Assembly (NCBI GenBank): GCA_016787565.1
Contig: JAEUUG010000016.1
Span: 124,001-188,000, forward strand
Direction: 5' to 3'
DNA from: Cyclobacteriaceae bacterium
GTDB taxonomy: Bacteria; Bacteroidota; Bacteroidia; Cytophagales; Cyclobacteriaceae
DNA: 64,000 bases
Made by a program: the position numbers and the translations under genes. Positions 1 through 7,231 of this stretch are shown in pieces (position 1 is the stretch's first letter; each line of letters begins with the position of its first letter). The notes below the pieces were generated by a model. It made no database searches. It was not told the origin of the DNA and saw only the letters and a list, made by a program, of their open reading frames with translations.

Positions 1-1
1 C

Positions 2-628
2 GACCAGGTAGTGGCTATTAAAGAACAGGCTGAACTTTTCTACGGACGCCCGCTAACCAATATCGTTTTCATGGGCATGGGTGAGCCCCTGCTCAATTAT
101 ACCAACGTGATTACTGCCATTGAAAAAATCACATCCCAAAAGGGATTGAACATGGCTTCAAAACGCATTACGGTTTCTACTGTGGGTATTGCCAAAATGA
201 TTATCAAAATGGCCGATGATGAAGTGAAATTCAACCTGGCCGTATCGCTCCATGCGGCATTGGATAAAACACGATCGTCTATCATGCCTATAAACGATAC
301 CAACCCGCTTGAAGAGTTGGGTGAGGCTTTGCGCTACTGGTATGCGAAAACAAAAAAGAAAGTGACCTATGAGTATGTAGTGTGGAAAGGCATTAACGAC
401 AGCGAAGAACACGCCCGAGCGTTACTGAAATTCTGCAAAATCATTCCTTCCAAAGTAAACCTGATCGAATATAATCCCATTGATGATGGGGAGTTTCAGC
501 AAGCTGATGACGCTGCGCTCAATATGTACATGGATTTACTGGAAAGAAATGGCATCACCACACGTATCCGGAAAAGCCGAGGCAAAGATATCGATGCCGC
601 CTGTGGGCAATTGGCCAATAAAAGTTAA
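2..628 (+). CDS. rlmN: 23S rRNA (adenine-C2)-methyltransferase RlmN, 3' part only
   Basis: Radical-SAM enzyme that methylates C2 of A2503 in 23S rRNA and A37 of some tRNAs. The reading frame is open from base 2, so the window starts inside the gene; the GTG at 11 is an internal Val, not the start. The visible 208 residues hold the family motif FMGMGEPLLN near the left end and the C-terminal DAACGQL, whose Cys is the resolving methyl-carrier cysteine of RlmN. The N-terminal domain and the CxxxCxxC cluster lie upstream of the window. The gene ends 69 bases before the next start on the same strand. Identification is firm; only the left boundary is unknown. Confidence 0.95.
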   Translation, partial: DQVVAIKEQAELFYGRPLTNIVFMGMGEPLLNYTNVITAIEKITSQKGLNMASKRITVSTVGIAKMIIKMADDEVKFNLAVSLHAALDKTRSSIMPINDTNPLEELGEALRYWYAKTKKKVTYEYVVWKGINDSEEHARALLKFCKIIPSKVNLIEYNPIDDGEFQQADDAALNMYMDLLERNGITTRIRKSRGKDIDAACGQLANKS

Positions 629-697
629 TGCTCGTTTGAAACTTAATGATGAATCCATTCATCTCCTGATGGGTTGGCCCATTGCTGATCTCAATTT

Positions 698-1423
698 ATG
701 AAGGGCATTCTTATTTCCATCCCTGCTCATTTCAATGCAAGGCACCCGATAGCGCGCATAGCCATTTGCTTCTTCTTGCTGATGGTAACAGGGCAGTGGT
801 TATATGCACAAAAGACAGTTACCATCACCGGCATGGTTGTAGATTCGACCTCGCTTGTGGCCATCCCAAGCGTTCATATTTCATCAACCCGAACAAACAA
901 AGGAACCGTTGTTGACGCAAAGGGAAATTTCCGTATCACTACCGTGGTGTTCGACACCCTCGTGTTCACCAGTATCGGCTACAAAACCTTGCAGTATCTG
1001 CTGTTGGTAGATGAGGAAGACATCCTGATACGGCTAACAGAAAATGTAATTATTCTGCCCGAGCTCACAACACAAAGCACCCGACTCCAGGAAAAAGTAT
1101 ATGCCGAACGTGCCAAGGTAGTAACGCCATCCCTGGCCGAAGGCATTGGTTCACCCTTCACCTATTTTTCCAAAAAGGAAAAAGAAAAAAGAACACTGAT
1201 TAAAGTTCGGGAGGAAAACGTGCGGATCCGAACTTATGTGGAAGTCGTGAATGATCCGGAATTCAAACAAGGTATACTGGCCGACTTTTCTATTTCGGAA
1301 GAGGAATATCATAAAATCCTTGTTAAATTCAATACTGTAAACCGGCAGGCACAATACCTATCCAGCGAAAGCGAGATCATAGAACAACTGACAGCTTTCT
1401 TTCGGATTGAATCTAGGCGCTGA
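698..1423 (+). CDS. secreted protein with carboxypeptidase-D-like regulatory (CNA-B fold) domain
   Basis: 241 residues. An N-terminal export signal has an unusually long basic n-region (residues 1-20) followed by a hydrophobic stretch ending at LYAQ (about 38). Residues 40-110 match the CarboxypepD_reg-like pattern: TITGMVVDSTSLVAIPSVHI, then GTVVDAKGNFRI, then a TSIGYK turn. In TonB receptors this domain sits before the plug, but here no barrel follows. The rest is a charged region with no family I recognise. Likely periplasmic or surface-anchored; function unknown. It lies between rlmN and an alpha/beta hydrolase on the same strand, with no visible terminator on either side. Confidence 0.75.
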   Translation: MKGILISIPAHFNARHPIARIAICFFLLMVTGQWLYAQKTVTITGMVVDSTSLVAIPSVHISSTRTNKGTVVDAKGNFRITTVVFDTLVFTSIGYKTLQYLLLVDEEDILIRLTENVIILPELTTQSTRLQEKVYAERAKVVTPSLAEGIGSPFTYFSKKEKEKRTLIKVREENVRIRTYVEVVNDPEFKQGILADFSISEEEYHKILVKFNTVNRQAQYLSSESEIIEQLTAFFRIESRR

Positions 1424-1453
1424 TGCCTGTGGTGTAAACCCACCAACTACGCA

Positions 1454-2320
1454 ATGGAAAAATCAGTTCCCACATGGGTTGATAAAAATCTGTACCCGTT
1501 TCAGTCACGTTGGCTGAACGTGGACGACTTCAATCTTCACTACATTGATGAAGGCAAGGGCGACACTTTGCTTTTTGTACATGGAACACCCGAATGGTCT
1601 TTTGGCTTTCGCGATCTGATTAAAGACCTCCGCGAAAATTACCGTTGTATTGCACTTGATTTATTAGGTTTCGGCCTTTCGGATAAACCCCGCGATGCGG
1701 ATTATACGTGCGCAGCGCATGCCATCCGGTTAAAAAAATTTATTGAGCAGGCAGGCTTAAAAAACTTTTCCATCGTAGCTAACGATTTTGGCGGGGGCAT
1801 CAGCATGAGCTATGTGCTGGCATATCCGGAAAACATCCGGAAAATTATTCTATTCAATACCTGGATGTGGTCACTCATAAATGACAAGCATTATCGTGGT
1901 CCGTCAAAAATTGTGAATACCTGGCTAGGAAAATTTTTATACCTGAACCTGAATTTCCCCGTGAATACGGTAATGCCTGCCGCCTATGCCAACAAGCAAA
2001 AACTTACACGTGCTGTGCATGAGCAGTACAAAAAAGCATTACCCAACGCTGCTGCACGAACGGGCGCGTACGCGTTTGCAAAAGAGCTGATGAATGCTTC
2101 AGAATGGTGGGAAGGACTGTGGCAACAAATGGACAACATCAGAGATAAACCGGTACTACTGTTTTGGGGATTGAAAGATAAGTTCATTCCAGCCTACGAA
2201 CTCGATAAGTGGAAATCAAAATTACCACACGCGCAGCTTGTGATTTTTGACGATGCTGGCCATTTTGTTCAGGAAGAAAAGGCCGATGAAATGATTGCCG
2301 TAATGCGGGAGTTTCTGTAA
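1454..2320 (+). CDS. alpha/beta hydrolase, haloalkane-dehalogenase/epoxide-hydrolase type
   Basis: 288 residues, no signal peptide, cytoplasmic. The oxyanion region is HGTPEW at 43-48. The nucleophile elbow is VANDFGGG, with Asp111 as nucleophile rather than Ser, placing it in the Asp-nucleophile branch (haloalkane dehalogenases, epoxide hydrolases). A late acid lies in WGLKDKFIP and the catalytic His in DAGHFVQEE. The residue after the nucleophile, usually Trp in dehalogenases where it helps bind halide, is Phe112 here, so dehalogenase activity cannot be assumed. The stop codon abuts the stop of the convergent rhomboid gene with no spacing. Fold and catalytic class are secure; substrate is unknown. 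Confidence 0.85.
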   Translation: MEKSVPTWVDKNLYPFQSRWLNVDDFNLHYIDEGKGDTLLFVHGTPEWSFGFRDLIKDLRENYRCIALDLLGFGLSDKPRDADYTCAAHAIRLKKFIEQAGLKNFSIVANDFGGGISMSYVLAYPENIRKIILFNTWMWSLINDKHYRGPSKIVNTWLGKFLYLNLNFPVNTVMPAAYANKQKLTRAVHEQYKKALPNAAARTGAYAFAKELMNASEWWEGLWQQMDNIRDKPVLLFWGLKDKFIPAYELDKWKSKLPHAQLVIFDDAGHFVQEEKADEMIAVMREFL

Positions 2321-3217
2321 CTACTTCTTGCTGGCGTTGAATAATTTTTCCTTTTCTTCCTTGCTGAGGCTTTCATAACCCCGATCAGATATCTTATCCA
2401 GAATAGCATCAATTTCAGCCTGCGATGTTTTTGGTCCGGAAGGAGTTGCAGCCTTCTTGGGTGGAACCGATTCTGAACTCCGGTAGGTAACTTTAACCTT
2501 GGGTTTACTGCGAAACAAATCTTTGAACCATTCAATGGTCAAGGTTATCCAGCCACCCCAGTTCACCCCAGCTTGTAATTGTTTCGTGTAAACAAAACCA
2601 ATCAATGCGCCACCCAGGTGCGCAATATTTCCACCTGCGTTTGATCCAACCGAACCCAAAAAAGAAAGAACGATGTAAAATGCCGCAATGTATTTTATCC
2701 TGACTGGCCCGAGGAATAAAAGAAAGAAGGTATAATCTGGCAGCAAGGTGGCCACAGCTACAACTATAGCATAAACAGCTGCGGAGGCTCCGATCATTCC
2801 ACCACCTGGAATGCGCTCTATGTAAAAGGGAACGAGATTATAAACCAGCAGGTAAGCAATACCCCCGGCCAGTCCGCCCAATACATATACAGCAATCAAT
2901 TTATCACTACCGAGGTACTCCACGAACAATTTTCCAAACCAATAAAGGAAGAGCATATTGAAAAGAATGTGAAAGATACCGGACATGTCGTGCAGGAAGG
3001 CATAAGTAATGATCGTCCAGGGTTTGGAAAAGAATGTACTTAATGGAGCCGGAATAGCCAACTGGTGATGGACGAACTCAAAAACTTCCGGATGGCTCGA
3101 CACCGTGGAGAATACCAGGATAACGCCCATCATCAGAAAGACCACCACATTCATGATGATCAGTTGTACATGGCCGTTGTTGTGCCGTTGAAAAGCGTTT
3201 TTAAATTCTTCCAGCAT
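2321..3217 (-). CDS. rhomboid-family intramembrane serine protease with C-terminal cytosolic domain
   Basis: 298 residues; cleaves transmembrane substrates within the inner membrane. About six hydrophobic segments span residues 18-215. Rhomboid signatures are HILFN (helix 2), GASAAVYAI with the nucleophile Ser, and NIAHLGG with the catalytic His. The usual GxSG is GASA, so the residue after the Ser is non-canonical, but both dyad residues are present. The C-terminal tail (about 250-298) contains DAILDKISDRGYESLSKEEK, resembling the small domain (DUF6576-like) appended to rhomboids in this phylum. Its start lies 3 bases past the stop of the second rhomboid gene, so the two are co-transcribed. 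Confidence 0.9.
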   Translation of the reverse strand: MLEEFKNAFQRHNNGHVQLIIMNVVVFLMMGVILVFSTVSSHPEVFEFVHHQLAIPAPLSTFFSKPWTIITYAFLHDMSGIFHILFNMLFLYWFGKLFVEYLGSDKLIAVYVLGGLAGGIAYLLVYNLVPFYIERIPGGGMIGASAAVYAIVVAVATLLPDYTFFLLFLGPVRIKYIAAFYIVLSFLGSVGSNAGGNIAHLGGALIGFVYTKQLQAGVNWGGWITLTIEWFKDLFRSKPKVKVTYRSSESVPPKKAATPSGPKTSQAEIDAILDKISDRGYESLSKEEKEKLFNASKK

Positions 3218-3220
3218 ACC

Positions 3221-3805
3221 TTAAAAATAACTTCCACCCTGGCTTCGCCAATACCGAATCAGGATAAACGCGAAAATAATTCCACCAAGGTGAGCAAGGT
3301 GGGCAACATTTCCGCCACCAATAAGCAGTGTCATTAAACCCAGTACCCAAACCAGGTATTTTGCCTTGATAGGAATGGGCGGAATGAGCAGCATAACCTC
3401 CATGTTTGGGAAAAGCATGCCAAAGCCCATTAAAACACCATAAATCGCCCCTGAGGCACCCATCATTAAACCAAAAGACGGGCTATCGAGAAAGAAAAAG
3501 TCGATTGCGACATTGAAGACACCAGCACCAATACCAGTGAATAAATAAAATATAATGAAGCGATTTTGTCCCCAGAAGGACTCCAAAACCGGACCCATAC
3601 TGGCCAGCACAATCATATTGAAAAAGATGTGAAAAAAACCGCCATGGCAAAACATGTATGTAAAAAGCTGATACGGCATGAAGTTATCAGACCGCACATT
3701 CCACAACGAAAGCAGGTTGGTAACACCCGGCATGACATTTTGCAGAACAAAAATTATAACATTAATAATGATGATGTTTCGTACTACCGGTGTTAGTCGG
3801 ATCAT
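3221..3805 (-). CDS. rhomboid-family intramembrane serine protease, minimal form
   Basis: 194 residues, almost entirely the six-helix rhomboid core. Motifs are FHIFFNMIVL (HxxxN), MMGASGAIYG with the canonical GxSG serine, and AHLAHLGG with the catalytic His. No extra domain. It is the upstream gene of a tandem rhomboid pair; the paralogue downstream carries a cytosolic tail and a GASA motif. The pair looks like a duplication followed by divergence. The nearest upstream gene on the same strand is mutL's downstream neighbour position, with a 61-base gap that shows no terminator, so read-through from mutL is possible. Confidence 0.92.
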   Translation of the reverse strand: MIRLTPVVRNIIIINVIIFVLQNVMPGVTNLLSLWNVRSDNFMPYQLFTYMFCHGGFFHIFFNMIVLASMGPVLESFWGQNRFIIFYLFTGIGAGVFNVAIDFFFLDSPSFGLMMGASGAIYGVLMGFGMLFPNMEVMLLIPPIPIKAKYLVWVLGLMTLLIGGGNVAHLAHLGGIIFAFILIRYWRSQGGSYF

Positions 3806-3866
3806 GCTGATCGGTTAAAGGGTTATGTGTATGAAGTAACAGGTTTTTATGCTAAACGTCTTAGTC

Positions 3867-5693
3867 CTATGGACGGTTAAAATAACTTTCAATTTTACCC
3901 AGGTCAAAAATAAAAAACGTAGGGCGGCCATCGGGAGCATAGTTGGAGGTACCGCACGCAAAGAGATTGTCCAGCAACGCCTGCATTTCTTCCTTTACCA
4001 GTTGTTGCCCGGCACGAATGGAGGCTCGTTTAGCCAGCGAACGCGCCAGGTTCTCACGAAGTGGCAGCGCCATTTCTGATTGGTTGATTTTAAATTGCTC
4101 TACCAGTCCCTCAAAAAACTCCTTCTCTCTGCCGGAAGGCAAATGAGCCGGAACTCCGGTTACCAACACTGTATTTTTTCCAAACTCCTCAAACCTGAAA
4201 CCCAATGCCGTTATTTCCTGCGCCATCTCCAACACCAGGGCAACATCGGAAGCATTGAGTTGAATCGTCTGCGGGAATAAACTTTGCTGACTTTGACCGG
4301 TTTTGTTTTTAAGTTGACCCATGAACTTCTCATAGAGAATTCGCTCATGAGCTGCCTGTTGATCGATGATCATCATACCCGACTTCACCTGCTTGATAAC
4401 ATACTGGTGATGAAGCTGAAAGAGTAGATTGCCAGATTCAGTGCGTTCCGCATCAGGCTGGTTGAGGGCGCTCTCAAAACGCAAGGTTTGAACAACAGGT
4501 GACTGGGCTTCATCCGAATACGATCGGCCAGCCATACCCTCGCCTTCAAAGAGTTTTTCCCAATTGGTTTGATGTGGTTGCTGATGGCGGTGCAGGGCAG
4601 TTGAAAATCGTTCTTCAAAATATACTTCGCTCGAATGTGCCGATGCATTGCTGAGTTTTGAAAGGATATTTACGTCCGAACCAAAATCAATAGCCGGAGC
4701 CAGGTTATGACTTCCTAAAGCCTGCCGGACAGCCGAAAGCACTACCGCATAGACTGCTTTCTCATCATCGAACTTGATTTCCGTTTTGGTAGGATGAACG
4801 TTTACATCAATATGCCTGGGGTCAATCGTCAAAAAGAGCACATAAAACGGAAAGCTGTCGTCCGGAAGCAATCCTTCAAACGCCTTCATCACGGCATGAT
4901 GCAGATAATTACTCCGGATGAATCGCTTGTTCACAAATAGAAACTGCTCACCGCGTTTCTTTCGTGCAAAATGAGGTTTACCGATGTATCCTGTCAGATT
5001 CACCAAAGCAGTTTGTTCCTGGCAAGGAGCCAATTGTTCCTGATAGGATTTTCCGAAAAGGTTAACAATCCGCTGACTTAGCCTGCTGATGGGCAGATCA
5101 TATTCAAGGGAATCGGTTTCAACCAGTTGAAAAGAAATTTCGGGATGAGCGAGTGCCAACCGTTGAAATTCATCGGTTATATGCTGGTATTCACTGGCAT
5201 TTGATTTCAGAAAATTTCTGCGGGCAGGAATATTATAAAAGAGATTCTTAACACTGATGCTGGTTCCTTTTTCGCACGCTACGGGCTCCTGCCTTTTCAC
5301 TTCCGATCCCTCCACAACCAGGAGCGTTCCCAATTCCTGATCGGCAAGCCGGGTCTTCATTTCCAACTGGGCCACGGCAGCAATAGAAGCTAATGCCTCG
5401 CCACGAAAACCCATGGTGTGCAACGTAAATAAATCTTCTGCCTTTCTGATTTTTGAAGTGGCGTGCCGTTCGAGGCTCATGCGGGCATCTGTCTCACTCA
5501 TGCCCGCCCCATCATCACGTACCTGGATCAATGTTTTACCGGCCTCTTTTACGATGAGGGTAATCTGCTTCGCACCGGCATCAATAGCATTCTCCATCAG
5601 CTCTTTCACAGCCGATGCCGGACGCTGTACTACTTCACCAGCTGCAATCTGGTTAGCAATAGAATCAGGTAAAAGCTGAATAATATCGGGCAT
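3867..5693 (-). CDS. mutL: DNA mismatch repair protein MutL
   Basis: 608 residues. The N-terminal GHKL ATPase is complete: ELMENAIDAGAK, RDDGAGM, TSKI and GFRGEALASIA. MutL links MutS mismatch recognition to strand removal. The C-terminal dimerisation domain (about 420-608) carries DQQAAHERILYE near residue 444, where endonuclease-type MutLs have DQHA. Near residue 588 it has APDGRP where they have CPHGRP. Several metal ligands of the nicking site therefore look replaced. The start at 5693 is preceded by a TAnnTTTG box. Family is certain; nicking activity is doubtful. Confidence 0.97.
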   Translation of the reverse strand: MPDIIQLLPDSIANQIAAGEVVQRPASAVKELMENAIDAGAKQITLIVKEAGKTLIQVRDDGAGMSETDARMSLERHATSKIRKAEDLFTLHTMGFRGEALASIAAVAQLEMKTRLADQELGTLLVVEGSEVKRQEPVACEKGTSISVKNLFYNIPARRNFLKSNASEYQHITDEFQRLALAHPEISFQLVETDSLEYDLPISRLSQRIVNLFGKSYQEQLAPCQEQTALVNLTGYIGKPHFARKKRGEQFLFVNKRFIRSNYLHHAVMKAFEGLLPDDSFPFYVLFLTIDPRHIDVNVHPTKTEIKFDDEKAVYAVVLSAVRQALGSHNLAPAIDFGSDVNILSKLSNASAHSSEVYFEERFSTALHRHQQPHQTNWEKLFEGEGMAGRSYSDEAQSPVVQTLRFESALNQPDAERTESGNLLFQLHHQYVIKQVKSGMMIIDQQAAHERILYEKFMGQLKNKTGQSQQSLFPQTIQLNASDVALVLEMAQEITALGFRFEEFGKNTVLVTGVPAHLPSGREKEFFEGLVEQFKINQSEMALPLRENLARSLAKRASIRAGQQLVKEEMQALLDNLFACGTSNYAPDGRPTFFIFDLGKIESYFNRP

Positions 5694-5721
5694 GAAAAAA
5701 TCAGAATGATCTGCAAAGGTG

Positions 5722-5729
5722 CAAATTTA
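5722..5729 (-). promoter_or_regulatory. probable -7 box (TAAATTTG) for mutL
   Basis: Minus strand reads TAAATTTG, matching the Bacteroidota -7 consensus TAnnTTTG, ending 28 bases before the mutL ATG. With a start site about 6 bases downstream, the leader would be roughly 23 bases. No convincing -33 TTG at standard spacing was found. Confidence 0.45.
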
Positions 5730-5786
5730 ACGCAAACTCTTTCCGCATAAAAAAGCATTTGAACCCCTGCGTTGAGGTAATACCGG

Positions 5787-6194
5787 CTAACCTCGTGGCT
5801 TTCTGAACTTGAGGTATAAATAAAAGGGAACGATTGCCAGAAAAACGCCATAGAGCGCCACCTTACCATACTGCAGATACGCTATCAAGCCCAGCGTTAA
5901 TAATAAGATGATAAAAAGGCGAATTAACGTTGCCGATGGATCGGACTGAGGTGTAACTGTTTTTTTTGCGGTTCGAAAAGATCCTGCAATCCGCTGCCGG
6001 TATGCAAAATCTTCTGCCTCCGTACGCGATGCCGCTTCGTTTGCTTCCTTCTCGCGCAGCCCCTGTTCTTCAAGTTCCTGTCGTATTCGTTCCTCCCGCT
6101 CTTTGCGCTCCTCCACCTGAGGTTCGTAAAACCGGGGTGTGAAATTGAATCGCTTATGACTGGGGGTTTTAATGAAAATCTGTGGAAACTTCAT
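5787..6194 (-). CDS. conserved hypothetical membrane protein with N-terminal coiled coil
   Basis: 135 residues, function not recognised. The N-terminus has KRFNFTPRFYEP. Residues 30-65 are a run of charged E/R/K heptads, likely coiled coil. Two hydrophobic segments follow (about 90-107 and 110-126) with a basic tail, giving a hairpin anchor in the inner membrane with both ends probably cytosolic. It sits between yicC and mutL on the same strand, with 87 and 93 base gaps, so it probably has its own promoter or is weakly linked. No enzymatic motif is visible. Confidence 0.75.
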   Translation of the reverse strand: MKFPQIFIKTPSHKRFNFTPRFYEPQVEERKEREERIRQELEEQGLREKEANEAASRTEAEDFAYRQRIAGSFRTAKKTVTPQSDPSATLIRLFIILLLTLGLIAYLQYGKVALYGVFLAIVPFYLYLKFRKPRG

Positions 6195-6281
6195 AGTCTG
6201 TTATTGGTTTGAACTTTCCTGTTTGCTCTGGTAGAATGAGAAGGTTTTAAAAAAGTAACACCGCCAAAACAAAAAACCAGC

Positions 6282-7160
6282 TTACAAAACATTATTCAAT
6301 TGCTCTTTTATCTTTTCTAACTCTTCCTTCATCACCACAACATGCTTCTGTACTTCCGCATCGTTTGCTTTTGAGCCGATGGTATTGATCTCACGGCCAA
6401 TCTCCTGTGCAATAAAACCAAGTTTTTTACCATTCGACTGCGGTTCGCGTAGAGCCTGAAGAAAATAGTCGAGGTTCGACTTTAGTCTTACCTTTTCTTC
6501 ATTGATATCCAGTTTTTCGATATAGAAAATAATCTCCTGCTCAAGCCGGTTAAGATCAAATCCCTCTTCGCCAAAAAAGGAGGTGATGTTGCTTTTCAGT
6601 CTTTCGCGTACGCGATCAATCCGTTTCGGATCAAGAATTTTTACCTCTTCTAATCCCACCTCGATGGTTTTACAACAGCCGATCAGCATTTTTTCCAACA
6701 CGCTTCCTTCATCAACACGATAGGTATTGCATTGGGTAATGGCATCGTTCAGGCAAACTTTTATTTTGGCCCACTCTTCATCACTAACTTCTTCTGTCAG
6801 ACTGCTTTCAATGACATCCGGTGAATTCAACGCCAGTTCAAAAAGATTTTCGTAAGGTGCCACCACCGTATCTGCCAGTTTCTTTAATTCTGCATAGTAT
6901 GCTGTGAAGAGTGCCTGATTATAGGTTTGCTTAATGGCGCCATCGGCATGGCGCTGGTATTCGATGCTGACAGAAACTTTTCCCCGTTCAAGTTTTTCAC
7001 TGATGAGGTTTCGTACCTCTAGTTCTTTGTCCGAAAAAGCTTTTGGGAGACGAAGGTTTAAATCCAGAAATTTTGAATTCAAACTTTTTATTTCGACATG
7101 AATTTGCCCCTGCGCATCGTCATGAGAAGCCTGGCCAAAGCCGGTCATCGATTTTGTCAT
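6282..7160 (-). CDS. yicC: YicC-family endoribonuclease
   Basis: 292 residues, matching the family length. The N-terminal signature KSMTGFGQA and the C-terminal motif INTIGSKANDAEVQKHVVVM are both characteristic of YicC/YloC proteins. Family members have been reported to cleave RNA and to influence small-RNA turnover. Glu/Lys-rich helical central region, no signal peptide, cytoplasmic. It starts 71 bases downstream of the TolB-like gene on the same strand. No TAnnTTTG box was found in that gap, so it may depend on read-through. Confidence 0.93.
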   Translation of the reverse strand: MTKSMTGFGQASHDDAQGQIHVEIKSLNSKFLDLNLRLPKAFSDKELEVRNLISEKLERGKVSVSIEYQRHADGAIKQTYNQALFTAYYAELKKLADTVVAPYENLFELALNSPDVIESSLTEEVSDEEWAKIKVCLNDAITQCNTYRVDEGSVLEKMLIGCCKTIEVGLEEVKILDPKRIDRVRERLKSNITSFFGEEGFDLNRLEQEIIFYIEKLDINEEKVRLKSNLDYFLQALREPQSNGKKLGFIAQEIGREINTIGSKANDAEVQKHVVVMKEELEKIKEQLNNVL

Positions 7161-7231
7161 AATAGATTAGTATAGCAGGCGTTTCAGTATCGCGCCAATG
7201 CGGCACAAGATCGGCAAATGTTTTGATAAAA

